Notes: generated by a model from the letters alone, not told the origin. Counted from the stretch's first letter, positions 6,649 through 15,142 are shown. The stretch: DNA of 18,410 nt from an uncultured Eubacteriales bacterium (GCA_900549865.1 URPU01000046.1:1-18410); one strand, 5' to 3'. Numbers and translations are program-made.

Positions 6649-7986
6649 ATGGAAGAACTCTTAGGCAGAAAAACGCCGCACTCCGCCCCGGCGGAGCAGG
6701 CCGTCGTCGGCTCGATGCTGATAGACCCGAGATGCATTCCCGATGTGCTGGAAAGGCTGAAGGGCGACGAGTTTTACATCAAGCTCAACCGCGACATATA
6801 TGAGACCATGGCGGCGATGTTTGCCTACGGGCAGACCATAGACCCCGTGACGGTGCTTGACCAGATGAAGGTCAGGGGCGTGTACGACGACAGCTGCGAC
6901 AGCTATATGGCGGAGGTCATGCGCATCACGCCGACGGCGTCCAACGTCATGGAATATGCCGCCATCGTGCGTGACAGGGCGCTGCTGCGCCGCCTTGCGG
7001 AGGCGGCGGATGAGATAAACAACATGGTCTATGAAGGCTCCGGCGAGGCGGAGACCATGCTGGAGGCGGCGGAGAGAAAAATATACGCCCTGCGTCAGGG
7101 CAGGAACGTCGGCGGACTGATGCCGATATCCGCCGTCGTGCAGAATGTCTTTGACGAGCTTTCCGAGGCTGCGGCCTCCGGAAGCAAGATCCCCGGCCTG
7201 AGCACGGGCCTGCCCGACCTTGACAGGACCATCCTTGGCCTTAACAAGTCCGAGCTTGTGCTTATCGCCGCGCGCCCCGGCATGGGCAAGACCAGCATCG
7301 CCCTGAACATCGCCCTGAACGCGGCGATGACGCTGCACAAGACGGTGGCGATATTCTCCCTTGAAATGTCGAGGGAGCAGCTCACCTCAAGGCTTCTTTC
7401 CCGCGCGGCGCTCGTGCCGGGGCAGGGGCTTCTGACGGGGCAGCTGACGGAGCAGCAGTGGCGCGCCATTTCAGAGGCCGCGCAGGCTCTCAGCGCCACG
7501 GATATAAGAATAGACGACAACCCCACCCTGACCGTGTCGGACATGAACGCCCAATGCCGCCGCGTGCCGAATCTCGACCTTGTCGTGATAGACTACCTTC
7601 AGCTCATGCAGTCCGCCGGAAGCGGGCACTCATGGTCGAACGAGAGCCGCACCCAGGCCGTCAGCGACATAAGCCGTATGATGAAGATAATGGCCAAGGA
7701 GCTGAACGTGCCGGTCGTGTGCCTGTCGCAGCTCTCCCGTGCCAACGAGTCAAGGCAGGACAAGCGCCCCATGCTCTCCGACCTGAGAGAATCCGGCGCG
7801 ATCGAGCAGGACGCGGACGTGGTCATCGGCCTTTACCGCGACGGCTATTACAACAAGGAATGTGAAAAGCCCAATCTCGCGGAGGCCATAGTGCTGAAAA
7901 ACCGCAAGGGCGAGACGGGAACCGTGCAGCTGGCATGGCTGCCGGAATACACGTCCTTCGGCTCGGTGTCAAAGATCGATGAGTGA
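6649..7986 (+). CDS. dnaB: Replicative DNA helicase DnaB (DnaC of Bacillus)
   Basis: This is the hexameric 5'-3' helicase that unwinds DNA at the replication fork and contacts primase. The 445-aa length is normal and no intein is present. An N-terminal helical domain (about 10-110) is followed by a linker and a RecA-like domain with Walker A RPGMGKTS (209-216), the SLEMS block (237-241), Walker B LVVIDYLQLM (311-320, D315), QLSR (361-364) and the C-terminal SDLRESGAIEQDADVV block. AAAGGAAA precedes the ATG. The final eight bases overlap the start of tilS (ATGAGTGA), suggesting coupled translation of replication and tRNA-modification genes. Confidence 0.97.
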   Translation: MEELLGRKTPHSAPAEQAVVGSMLIDPRCIPDVLERLKGDEFYIKLNRDIYETMAAMFAYGQTIDPVTVLDQMKVRGVYDDSCDSYMAEVMRITPTASNVMEYAAIVRDRALLRRLAEAADEINNMVYEGSGEAETMLEAAERKIYALRQGRNVGGLMPISAVVQNVFDELSEAAASGSKIPGLSTGLPDLDRTILGLNKSELVLIAARPGMGKTSIALNIALNAAMTLHKTVAIFSLEMSREQLTSRLLSRAALVPGQGLLTGQLTEQQWRAISEAAQALSATDIRIDDNPTLTVSDMNAQCRRVPNLDLVVIDYLQLMQSAGSGHSWSNESRTQAVSDISRMMKIMAKELNVPVVCLSQLSRANESRQDKRPMLSDLRESGAIEQDADVVIGLYRDGYYNKECEKPNLAEAIVLKNRKGETGTVQLAWLPEYTSFGSVSKIDE

Positions 7987-9319
7987 GGCCATTTTTGAAA
8001 AGCTCTGCCTCCCCGGCGGCTGCCGGCGTGTGCTGTGCGCCGTGTCCGGCGGGGCGGACTCCGTCTGCCTGCTGCACCTTCTGTGCGCCGTGTCACACGA
8101 AAAGGGGCTGGAGGTATACGCCGCGCACTATGAGCACGGCATCCGCGGGGCGGAGTCGCTGCGCGACGCGGATTTTGTGAAAGAGCTTTGCGCCGCCCTC
8201 GGCGTGGAGCTTATGGTGGAGCACGGCGATGTGCCGCGCTATGCCGCCGAAAAGCACACCGGCACGGAGGAGGCCGCGCGCGAGCTGCGCTACGCCTTTC
8301 TTGAGCGGGCCGCGGACGCGTTCGGCTGCGACTGCATCGCAACGGCGCACAATGCCGACGACAACGCGGAGACCATGCTTTTCAACCTCGCCCGCGGCAG
8401 CGGCGCAAAGGGGCTTCAGGGCATCCCGGCGCGGCGCGGGCGGATAATCCGCCCCATCATCGGCGTCACGCGCGCCGAGATAGAGGCCTACCTTGCATCA
8501 ATAAACGCGGCGCATGTGGAGGATTCGACCAATGCCGCGGATGAATACAGCCGCAACCGCATCCGGCACAGAGTAATGCCGGAGCTTCGGCGCGTGAACC
8601 CCGGGTGCGCCGCGGCGATGGCGCGCACGGCCGCGCTGCTGCGGCAGGACGATGATTTTATTTCCGCGGAGGCTTCGCGCTTTATCGACGGGAATTTCGA
8701 CGGGGAGAGCGTGGATGCCGCCGCGCTGTGCGCGCTGCATCCGGCGGTGTCGTCGCGCGTCGTGCGCGCGCTTTGGCCGCGCGCGCTCAGCCAGACGCAT
8801 GTGGACGCCGTGTTGGCGCTTGCCCGCGGCGGCGGCCTCGGCTTTGCGGACGTGCCGGGCGGCCGCGTCCGGCGTGAGCAGGGGCGCGTATACTTCCGCA
8901 CGCTCGATGCCGCCGCAGTTCCGGAGCGCGTGATAACGCCCGGCGAGATACTTGACGTGCCGGAGGCGGGGCTTCGCATACGTGCATTTTTTTCCGTATA
9001 TTCGGAAGAAATTCACGGCTTGTTCAAGACTTATTGCCTCAGATGTGAGAGTATATACGGGAATCTCAGATGCACCGGCAGAATGCCGGGAGACAGGTTT
9101 TCTCCCATGGGGCGCGGCTGCACGAAGAGCCTGAAAAGTCTTTTCACGGAAAGGCATATGACCCAGCGCCAGCGGAACGCCACCGCTGTGATAAGAGACG
9201 ACAGAGGCATTGCCGCCGTGGCGGGCTTCGGCGCGGATGAACGCTTCCGCCCGCAGCCGGGCGACAGGGTGCTCTGCATCGAAATAGAAAATTATAATTA
9301 TGGGGAGAAAATGATCTGA
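7979..9319 (+). CDS. tilS: tRNA(Ile)-lysidine synthetase TilS
   Basis: TilS uses ATP and lysine to convert C34 of the CAU anticodon of a minor tRNA-Ile to lysidine, which switches it to read AUA. This is essential, and probably heavily used here because ATA is a common Ile codon in the neighbouring genes. The 446-aa protein has the PP-loop SGGADS at 23-28, a mid-region ATAHNADDNAETMLFNL block, the NRIRHRVMPELR motif, and a C-terminal TilS domain with GRMPGDRFSPMG and KSLKSLFTERHM. The start overlaps the end of dnaB by 8 nt, and the stop overlaps the start of hpt by one base. The tilS-hpt-ftsH order is the same as in Bacillus. Confidence 0.95.
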   Translation: MSEAIFEKLCLPGGCRRVLCAVSGGADSVCLLHLLCAVSHEKGLEVYAAHYEHGIRGAESLRDADFVKELCAALGVELMVEHGDVPRYAAEKHTGTEEAARELRYAFLERAADAFGCDCIATAHNADDNAETMLFNLARGSGAKGLQGIPARRGRIIRPIIGVTRAEIEAYLASINAAHVEDSTNAADEYSRNRIRHRVMPELRRVNPGCAAAMARTAALLRQDDDFISAEASRFIDGNFDGESVDAAALCALHPAVSSRVVRALWPRALSQTHVDAVLALARGGGLGFADVPGGRVRREQGRVYFRTLDAAAVPERVITPGEILDVPEAGLRIRAFFSVYSEEIHGLFKTYCLRCESIYGNLRCTGRMPGDRFSPMGRGCTKSLKSLFTERHMTQRQRNATAVIRDDRGIAAVAGFGADERFRPQPGDRVLCIEIENYNYGEKMI

Positions 9320-9867
9320 TGGAAGTAATGGAAAAGGACATTGAGCGCGTTCTGATCTCGCAGATAGACATCGAGAAGGAAGTGCAGAAGGTCGGGGCGC
9401 AGATATCGGCGGACTATGCGGGCGAGGAGCCCGTTTTTGTGGGCGTGCTGAAGGGCTGCTTCATCTTCATGGCGGATCTCATGCGCCACGTCACCATAAA
9501 CTGCTCGATGGACTTTATGGCCGTGTCCTCTTATCAGGGGACGACTTCCACGGGCGCGGTCAAGATAAATAAGGACCTCAACGAGGACATTGCCGGAAAG
9601 CACCTCATCCTGGTCGAGGACATCCTCGACTCCGGCATCACGCTCAACTACCTGAAGAAGAGCCTTGAGGCGCGCCAGCCCGCCTCCATCAGGATAGTCA
9701 CGCTCATGGACAAGCCCGCGCGCCGCAAGGCGGATATACACGCGGACTACTCCTGCTTTGAGGTGCCGGACGCGTTCGTCGTCGGCTACGGGCTGGACTA
9801 TAACGAGCGCTACCGCAACCTGCCGTATATCGGCATACTCAAGCCCGAGGTGTACGAGGGCAGATAA
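9319..9867 (+). CDS. hpt: Hypoxanthine phosphoribosyltransferase
   Basis: This purine-salvage enzyme joins hypoxanthine (and usually guanine) to PRPP, giving IMP or GMP. The 182-aa protein has the normal length. Its PRPP-binding motif is VEDILDSGITL at 99-109, the flexible-loop segment SSYQGTTSTG lies near 70-79, and DKPARRK with the later DAFVVGYGLDYNERYRNLPY block is typical of the C-terminal part. The ATG shares one base with the tilS stop codon; GGGGAG about 11 nt upstream supports this start over a second ATG three codons in. It sits between tilS and ftsH, as in Bacillus. Confidence 0.96.
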   Translation: MEVMEKDIERVLISQIDIEKEVQKVGAQISADYAGEEPVFVGVLKGCFIFMADLMRHVTINCSMDFMAVSSYQGTTSTGAVKINKDLNEDIAGKHLILVEDILDSGITLNYLKKSLEARQPASIRIVTLMDKPARRKADIHADYSCFEVPDAFVVGYGLDYNERYRNLPYIGILKPEVYEGR

Positions 9868-9891
9868 TTTGCGCATATAATATTTGCATAG

Positions 9892-9908
9892 AATATAATA
9901 ATTATATT
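9892..9908. repeat. AT-only palindrome in the hpt-ftsH gap
   Basis: AATATAAT, a single A, then ATTATATT make a perfect 17-bp AT-only palindrome. The 76-bp gap also holds TATAAT at 9876-9881 and 9894-9899, but no well-spaced -35 box was found. It may mark an internal ftsH promoter or a protein-binding site. Confidence 0.35.
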
Positions 9909-9943
9909 TTAGATAGACCTTTTAATAAGGATGTGACCGTTTT

Positions 9944-11998
9944 TTGAAACCCAACCGCAACAGAACAAGAGATCTGGGGTTTTATGTGCTGCTGATGGTC
10001 ATTCTCATCGCAGTCATATTCACCATGACAAAGGACAGCGGCGCCGACAAGATAAAGAATTATTCCGAGCTTGTCGATCTTTTCAATGAGGAGAAGGTGC
10101 AGTCGTTCAAGACGGAGGGCAACACCGTCATTCTCAGCATCCGCACAGGTGACGCCGTCAAGCCCATAGAGGAAAAGACGTATGACCTGTACAGCTTTTC
10201 CGTTTTCTATGAGGACTTCCACGAGACCATCCGCCAGCAGTACGAATCCGGCGTGCTGGAGGAGTACGATTACGGCAAGGGCGTCGAGATCCCGTGGTGG
10301 GCAAGCTTCCTGCCGTATCTGATCATCATGATCGCCGCCATGGCGCTGTGGTATGTGATGATGAACAAGGCCGGCGGGATGCAGGGCGGCATCGGCAAGT
10401 TCAGCAAGGCCCGCACGAAGCTCGGCAGCGATGAAAAGGACAAAAAGACCTTCGCCGACGTCGCAGGCTGCGACGAGGAGAAGGAGGAGCTAGCGGAAAT
10501 AGTCGATTTCCTCAAGGATCCCAGAGCGTACACCAGCATGGGCGCGCGCATCCCCAAGGGCGTGCTGCTCGTCGGCCCTCCGGGAACAGGTAAGACCCTG
10601 CTTGCAAAGGCCGTCGCGGGCGAGGCGAACGTGCAGTTCCTCTCCATCTCCGGCTCCGATTTTGTGGAGCTTTACGTCGGCGTCGGCGCGGGGCGCGTGC
10701 GCGATTTGTTTGAGCAGGCGAAGAAGGCCGCCCCTGCCATAATATTCATAGACGAGATAGACGCCGTCGGCCGTCAGAGAGGCAGCGGCCTCGGCGGCGG
10801 CCATGATGAGCGCGAGCAGACGCTCAACCAGCTCCTTGTCGAGATGGACGGCTTCGGCAACAACGAGGGCGTCATTGTAATGGCCGCGACGAACCGCGCG
10901 GACATCCTCGACAACGCCCTACTGCGCCCCGGCCGCTTCGACCGGCAGGTCTATGTCGGCCTGCCCGATATACGCGGGCGCGAGGCCATACTGAAAATAC
11001 ACGCGCGCGACAAGCAGCTTGCCGACGATGTGGATCTCAACTCCATCGCCAAGGGCACGCCCGGCTTTGCCGGCGCGGATCTGGAAAACCTCATGAATGA
11101 GGCCGCGCTGCTGGCCGTGCGCCGTAAGCACCGCTTCATCACCATGGAGGATGTGGACGAGGCCGTTCTCAAGGTGCAGATGGGCCCCGAGAAGAAGAGC
11201 CGCAAGATGAGCGACAAGGCGCGCCGTCTCACGGCCTATCACGAGTCCGGCCACGCCGTTGCAGGCAAGTTCCTCACGCAGGTCGATCCCGTGCACTATA
11301 TCACCATCATCCCGCGCGGCGCGGCCGGCGGCTTCACGCTGTTCCGCCCGCAGGAGGATCTTGAAAACTTCAAGTCGCGCGAAGAGATGTTTGAAAGCAT
11401 CGTCATGGCCCTCGGCGGCAGAATGGCCGAAAAGCTCTTCCTTGACGATATCTCCACCGGCGCATCCGGCGATATCCAGCAGGCCAGCTCCATCGCGCGC
11501 GACATGGTCATGAAATACGGCATGAGCGACAAGCTCGGCCCCATTTCCTACGACAACTCCGGCCACAGCATCTTCATCGGCCGCGACTTCGGCCAGACGA
11601 AGAGCTATTCCGAGGAGACCGCCGCCATCATCGACGAGGAGGTCAAGAAGATATTCGACCGCGCGTCCGAGATGTGCCAGTGGATACTCACCGAGCACGC
11701 CGACCAGCTGCGCGACATCGCCGAGTATCTGCTTGAGCATGAGACGATGGAGGCCGAGGAGTTCAATTACTACTTCGAGCACGGCGAATTTATGCCTATT
11801 TCCGCCAAGAAGATACGCGAGGCGAGAAATGACGACACCATAGAGCGCCCCGCCCGCCACATATCCATGACCAGCGGCGACGAGGAGCAGCCCGAAGCCA
11901 GGCAGAACGCCTCCGACGGCATCACCGACACGCCCGTTGACGGCGCGGACACGCCGGACGCCTCCGATGCGGCGAAGGACGAAACCAAGGGCGAATAA
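9944..11998 (+). CDS. ftsH: ATP-dependent zinc metalloprotease FtsH
   Basis: FtsH is a membrane-anchored AAA+ hexamer that extracts and degrades misfolded membrane proteins and short-lived regulators. The 684-aa protein has membrane segments at about 11-28 and 118-140 flanking an extracytoplasmic domain, Walker A GPPGTGKT (211-218), Walker B IIFIDE (266-271), the arginine-finger region RPGRFDR (328-334), and the zinc site HESGH (433-437) with D510 as probable third ligand. The pore loop reads YVGVG (244-248) where FVGVG is usual. The acidic tail after about residue 620 is longer than in many homologues and looks disordered. Translation appears to start at TTG, because an in-frame stop lies 18 nt upstream and no ATG or GTG is available between; AAGG lies about 13 nt upstream. 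Confidence 0.96.
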   Translation: MKPNRNRTRDLGFYVLLMVILIAVIFTMTKDSGADKIKNYSELVDLFNEEKVQSFKTEGNTVILSIRTGDAVKPIEEKTYDLYSFSVFYEDFHETIRQQYESGVLEEYDYGKGVEIPWWASFLPYLIIMIAAMALWYVMMNKAGGMQGGIGKFSKARTKLGSDEKDKKTFADVAGCDEEKEELAEIVDFLKDPRAYTSMGARIPKGVLLVGPPGTGKTLLAKAVAGEANVQFLSISGSDFVELYVGVGAGRVRDLFEQAKKAAPAIIFIDEIDAVGRQRGSGLGGGHDEREQTLNQLLVEMDGFGNNEGVIVMAATNRADILDNALLRPGRFDRQVYVGLPDIRGREAILKIHARDKQLADDVDLNSIAKGTPGFAGADLENLMNEAALLAVRRKHRFITMEDVDEAVLKVQMGPEKKSRKMSDKARRLTAYHESGHAVAGKFLTQVDPVHYITIIPRGAAGGFTLFRPQEDLENFKSREEMFESIVMALGGRMAEKLFLDDISTGASGDIQQASSIARDMVMKYGMSDKLGPISYDNSGHSIFIGRDFGQTKSYSEETAAIIDEEVKKIFDRASEMCQWILTEHADQLRDIAEYLLEHETMEAEEFNYYFEHGEFMPISAKKIREARNDDTIERPARHISMTSGDEEQPEARQNASDGITDTPVDGADTPDASDAAKDETKGE

Positions 11999-12026
11999 AA
12001 CCGCACGACAGCAAAGCGAACAAACA

Positions 12027-12056
12027 GCCCCGGAACGGCATTTGCCGTTCCGGGGC
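12027..12056 (+). terminator. 13-bp hairpin between ftsH and the restriction gene
   Basis: GCCCCGGAACGGC (12027-12039) and its perfect complement (12044-12056) enclose a 4-nt ATTT loop 28 bp after the ftsH stop. The T-tract on the plus strand is poor (CGCGTGTTTAG); the minus strand is followed by TGTTTGTTCG. It probably ends ftsH transcription and may act in both directions, since the gene to the right is convergent. The remaining bases up to 12189 hold nothing recognisable. Confidence 0.65.
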
Positions 12057-12189
12057 CGCGTGTTTAGTGGAGAATTAAAGCTCTTTGTTGCCCTCGCGCG
12101 CAGCCGCGGTGATGGGCATGTGTGTGCGATCACAGTGATTGAACATATGGTAGGATAATTGGCCTCTCAAAAGCAATGTACGGAACTTT

Positions 12190-14973
12190 TCAGCCATTTT
12201 CTGCCGTCAGATGCTGATACATTTTCATCAATGCCGCGACGCAGGTGCTCTCAGTCATATCCTTTACAGAGAAACCATATGCCGACATGACAGCCCGGTC
12301 ATTCTGCTGGTGAGCCTTACGCAGCTCCGGAGGCATGGCGGCTTCATCGTAAAGATCGGCGAGACTGCAATCGGGGTACAGTGCGCGGGCATCCAGAATG
12401 GCCTGCGCAGTCTGCTCAATTTTTGCCTTTTGCGCTTCGGTGGGCGCCGGCCATGGGAAGTTATTGTAAACAACGTCCTTGGAGTAACGATAATCGCTTT
12501 TCAGACGTCCGCAAACTGCCCGCATCCATGCCATATGAACGTTAGAGGTCAGAATGCCGAAATGATACAGCGTTGCATTTGGAATGATGAACACAAGGTC
12601 GCTGCTGAGAATATCGGGAGAAAGAAGACCCATCGGCACATAGCGTCTGCGCTCTGATGATACCTTGGGAATAACGACGTAATCGCTGGTGGGAATATTA
12701 ACTGTAGCAAATGACAACGGAAAATCAGCTAATTTTTTCGTGCTTGCCCGCGAACTTGCCAAACGAAAATCCCGTACTGCATTGACACGCTCCATGCACA
12801 GAGTAAGATGCCTCAATTCATTTGGAGGGCAATCTTTCAAATACAAGCAATATCTAAAATAGCGATTGATAAATTCGTGAGAACCGATCCAAGGTCTGAA
12901 CCATTTTTGGGACAATGGTTCTTTGTCAACAAAGGCGTCTTTCTCCTCGGCACTAAATAGATAATTACCTCCGTCAAGCGGCATGTTCCCAATTCCGATT
13001 TCAGGTACATCGCACAGCGGTTTATTTCTGCTTTCGACAAATATGTCATCTGCATCCAGCAGATAACCGTTGATATTGCGGACTGTCTGCGTATGATCGC
13101 CGGAGAACAAGAGCTTTTCACCGGGGTTCGGCGCTGTACTGAAACCGATTATCACGCAATGTACATGCGCCTTGGTCTTGGCCTCGCTATCCCAACGGAA
13201 TGTACGATAAGCAAAATCAATGTGAACGCCGGATCCAAAAAGCGGCTTCCAGAGGTTGGCCACGCTCTCTCCCTGAGAGACGGAATTGGTGGAAACAAGC
13301 GCGCTGCGGATGTCGGTTCCTGCTATCAGATCGGCAGCCTTTTTATACCAACAGCAGACATAGTCCAAATTTCCGGCGTTTTTCCATCCGTCGAAAATCA
13401 GATTCACATCATCCTTCTGCGAAGGATCCATAAGCCGCGCGCCGACGAACGGCGGGTTGCCCATGATGTAGTTAAGCCTCGCTTTCGGAACAACGCTTTC
13501 CCAATCAAGGTGCAGGGCGTTGCCTTCAACGATGTTTGCGTATGATTTCAGCGGCAGAAAGTCGAGACTCATATGGACGACGTCCTCTGTCTCCTTCATC
13601 ATCTGGCTCTCCGCTATCCACAGCGCCGTTTTTGCAACGGTCACGGCAAAGTCATTTATCTCAATGCCGTAAAACTGCCCAATGGAGACTTGAATGGGAT
13701 TTCCCAAGTCCATTACGATCTGCCCCTTATGCAGCAGGGAAATCACTTCATTTTCCAAACGGCGCAGAGAAAGATAGGTCTCTGTCAGAAAATTTCCCGA
13801 CCCACAGGCGGGGTCAAGAAAGGTCAGCCCGGCCAGCTTCCGCTGGAAGGCCTCCAAATTTGCTTTGCAGGTGCGCTCCACCGGCAGCTTTTTTATCGCA
13901 TCCAGTTCTGATTTCAATTCGTCCAGAAACAGCGGGTCAATGACCTTGTGGATATTTTCGATACTGGTATAGTGCATTCCGCCCGCGCGGCGTGTTTCTG
14001 GATTCAGTGTGCTTTCAAATACAGCGCCGAAAATCGTTGGGCTGATGGCAGACCAGTCAAAATCCTCGCTTGCTCTGCGCAGGATAAGCGCGACTATTTC
14101 CGTGCTCAGGCGCGGGATAATGACGTTTTCATCAGAAAACAGGCCGCCGTTGACATATGGGAATTCCGCGAGATCATCATCCATGTAGGGGTCGCGCGCT
14201 TCCGGCTTCTGATCCAGCACACGGAACAGATCGATCAGTGCGCGGCGGGCGTCGCGCTCGTGCGCTTGCAGGTAGTCATGGAACATAAGATGCCGGCCAA
14301 AGATCCCGGCATCCTCGGCGTAAAGACAGAATACAAGTCGGACGCACAGCGCGTTCAGGCTTTTAAGCGTTTCCGGGTCGTCCGGGCTTTGATACTGGGC
14401 GAGCAGCGCGTCATATAAAGTGCCGACGAGTTCACCGGCCTTTAATGAGACCTCCATTTCTTTCTTGATGTGCTCACTCGTCGTATCTATGACAAATTGC
14501 AGCCTGTGATATTCTGCCTCCAAATCGGACAGCCTGACGACCTCCGGCTCGTCATTGGGGCGGTTCATATCGTGAATATGGAATTCACGGAAATTACAGA
14601 CAACGATCCAACGTGGCTGCTCGGACTGCGGCAGATAGCCGCCATACCGGCGCGCCTGCTGATATGGCGACAGAATGGAGCCGTCCGACTGCTTGTAGCC
14701 CTTATGCAGATCTATATCCTGCCCCTTTTGCTCGATCAACACTCGTGTTTGTGCAATGTAGCCGTCGATAAACTTCGTGGTGCTTTTTCCTGTCTTTACG
14801 TCATCGACCTCGACACGGCGTTCAAAGCTGATATACTTTTCGGGTTCGCTCACGCCGTAGACCTTTTGCAGAAGAGAAAGCCAGAAGGACTGAGTCTCTT
14901 GCTTTTCGTCTCCGCGTCCCTGCCAATCCGCCGCGAATTGCCTTGCTGCGATCCTCTGTTCCGCGTTTTTCAT
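12190..14973 (-). CDS. MmeI-like Type IIL restriction-modification enzyme
   Basis: This 927-aa protein appears to be a single-chain restriction enzyme and adenine-N6 methyltransferase of the MmeI family, which methylates one strand of an asymmetric site and cuts about 20 bp away. Residues 69-83 carry the nuclease core: D70 and E81-Q-K83, near-identical in position to the MmeI catalytic residues. A helical connector (about 150-340) precedes the methyltransferase with motif I FLDPACGSGNF (385-395) and motif IV NPPF (506-509). A target-recognition region (about 620-850) and YSKDVVYNNFPWP close to the C-terminus follow. The length matches MmeI (919 aa), and both catalytic centres look intact. ATG 14973 is preferred, with GGGAGG 5 nt upstream; an earlier TTG at 14997 would add 8 residues. 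It is visibly AT-richer than its neighbours, has no partner gene, and is probably acquired. Confidence 0.88.
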   Translation of the reverse strand: MKNAEQRIAARQFAADWQGRGDEKQETQSFWLSLLQKVYGVSEPEKYISFERRVEVDDVKTGKSTTKFIDGYIAQTRVLIEQKGQDIDLHKGYKQSDGSILSPYQQARRYGGYLPQSEQPRWIVVCNFREFHIHDMNRPNDEPEVVRLSDLEAEYHRLQFVIDTTSEHIKKEMEVSLKAGELVGTLYDALLAQYQSPDDPETLKSLNALCVRLVFCLYAEDAGIFGRHLMFHDYLQAHERDARRALIDLFRVLDQKPEARDPYMDDDLAEFPYVNGGLFSDENVIIPRLSTEIVALILRRASEDFDWSAISPTIFGAVFESTLNPETRRAGGMHYTSIENIHKVIDPLFLDELKSELDAIKKLPVERTCKANLEAFQRKLAGLTFLDPACGSGNFLTETYLSLRRLENEVISLLHKGQIVMDLGNPIQVSIGQFYGIEINDFAVTVAKTALWIAESQMMKETEDVVHMSLDFLPLKSYANIVEGNALHLDWESVVPKARLNYIMGNPPFVGARLMDPSQKDDVNLIFDGWKNAGNLDYVCCWYKKAADLIAGTDIRSALVSTNSVSQGESVANLWKPLFGSGVHIDFAYRTFRWDSEAKTKAHVHCVIIGFSTAPNPGEKLLFSGDHTQTVRNINGYLLDADDIFVESRNKPLCDVPEIGIGNMPLDGGNYLFSAEEKDAFVDKEPLSQKWFRPWIGSHEFINRYFRYCLYLKDCPPNELRHLTLCMERVNAVRDFRLASSRASTKKLADFPLSFATVNIPTSDYVVIPKVSSERRRYVPMGLLSPDILSSDLVFIIPNATLYHFGILTSNVHMAWMRAVCGRLKSDYRYSKDVVYNNFPWPAPTEAQKAKIEQTAQAILDARALYPDCSLADLYDEAAMPPELRKAHQQNDRAVMSAYGFSVKDMTESTCVAALMKMYQHLTAENG

Positions 14974-14978
14974 TATAT

Positions 14979-14984
14979 CCTCCC
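14979..14984 (-). promoter_or_regulatory. Ribosome binding site that decides the restriction gene start
   Basis: GGGAGG on the minus strand lies 5 nt before ATG 14973. The upstream TTG at 14995-14997 has no comparable site, so the shorter protein is favoured. Confidence 0.65.
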
Positions 14985-15027
14985 GTCCGAACTCCAACCA
15001 CCCGGAATAAGTTCTGTGTCTGCGTAT

Positions 15028-15056
15028 ATTCTATTTGAAAAGTTGACCAAAGTCAA
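15028..15056 (-). promoter_or_regulatory. Sigma-A promoter of the restriction gene
   Basis: On the minus strand TTGACT (15056-15051) and TAGAAT (15033-15028) are 17 bp apart. Transcription would start near 15021, giving a leader of about 48 nt. The gene therefore has its own promoter independent of ychF, which is read the other way. Confidence 0.75.
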
Positions 15057-15057
15057 C
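15042..15057. repeat. Palindrome overlapping the -35 box of the restriction gene
   Basis: GTTGAC, CAAA, GTCAAC is a perfect 6-bp inverted repeat with a 4-bp spacer that contains the whole -35 box (15051-15056) of the restriction gene promoter. A protein bound here would block RNA polymerase. The GAC...GTC symmetry loosely recalls the boxes bound by restriction-modification C proteins, but no such gene is in the window. Confidence 0.45.
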
Positions 15058-15142
15058 ATTGTGCGGAAATTCGAGGGGTAAAGAAAAACGAGAACAAATC
15101 GCGCGATGCACAGCGGCAGACCGATATATTTCAAAAAACGGC

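Noticed and set aside
10919..12133. Minus-strand open frame of 404 codons opposite the 3' half of ftsH
   Set aside because: The sense strand encodes FtsH with all catalytic motifs. The antisense product is compositional noise and crosses the terminator hairpin.
12057..12189. Search for an attachment site, tRNA remnant or transposon end at the restriction gene border
   Set aside because: No direct repeat, tRNA-like sequence or terminal inverted repeat could be matched to the other border near 14974-15060. How the gene arrived remains unknown.
13000..13500. Possible phase-variable repeat tract in the restriction gene
   Set aside because: No homopolymer or short tandem repeat long enough to slip was seen, and the reading frame is intact throughout.
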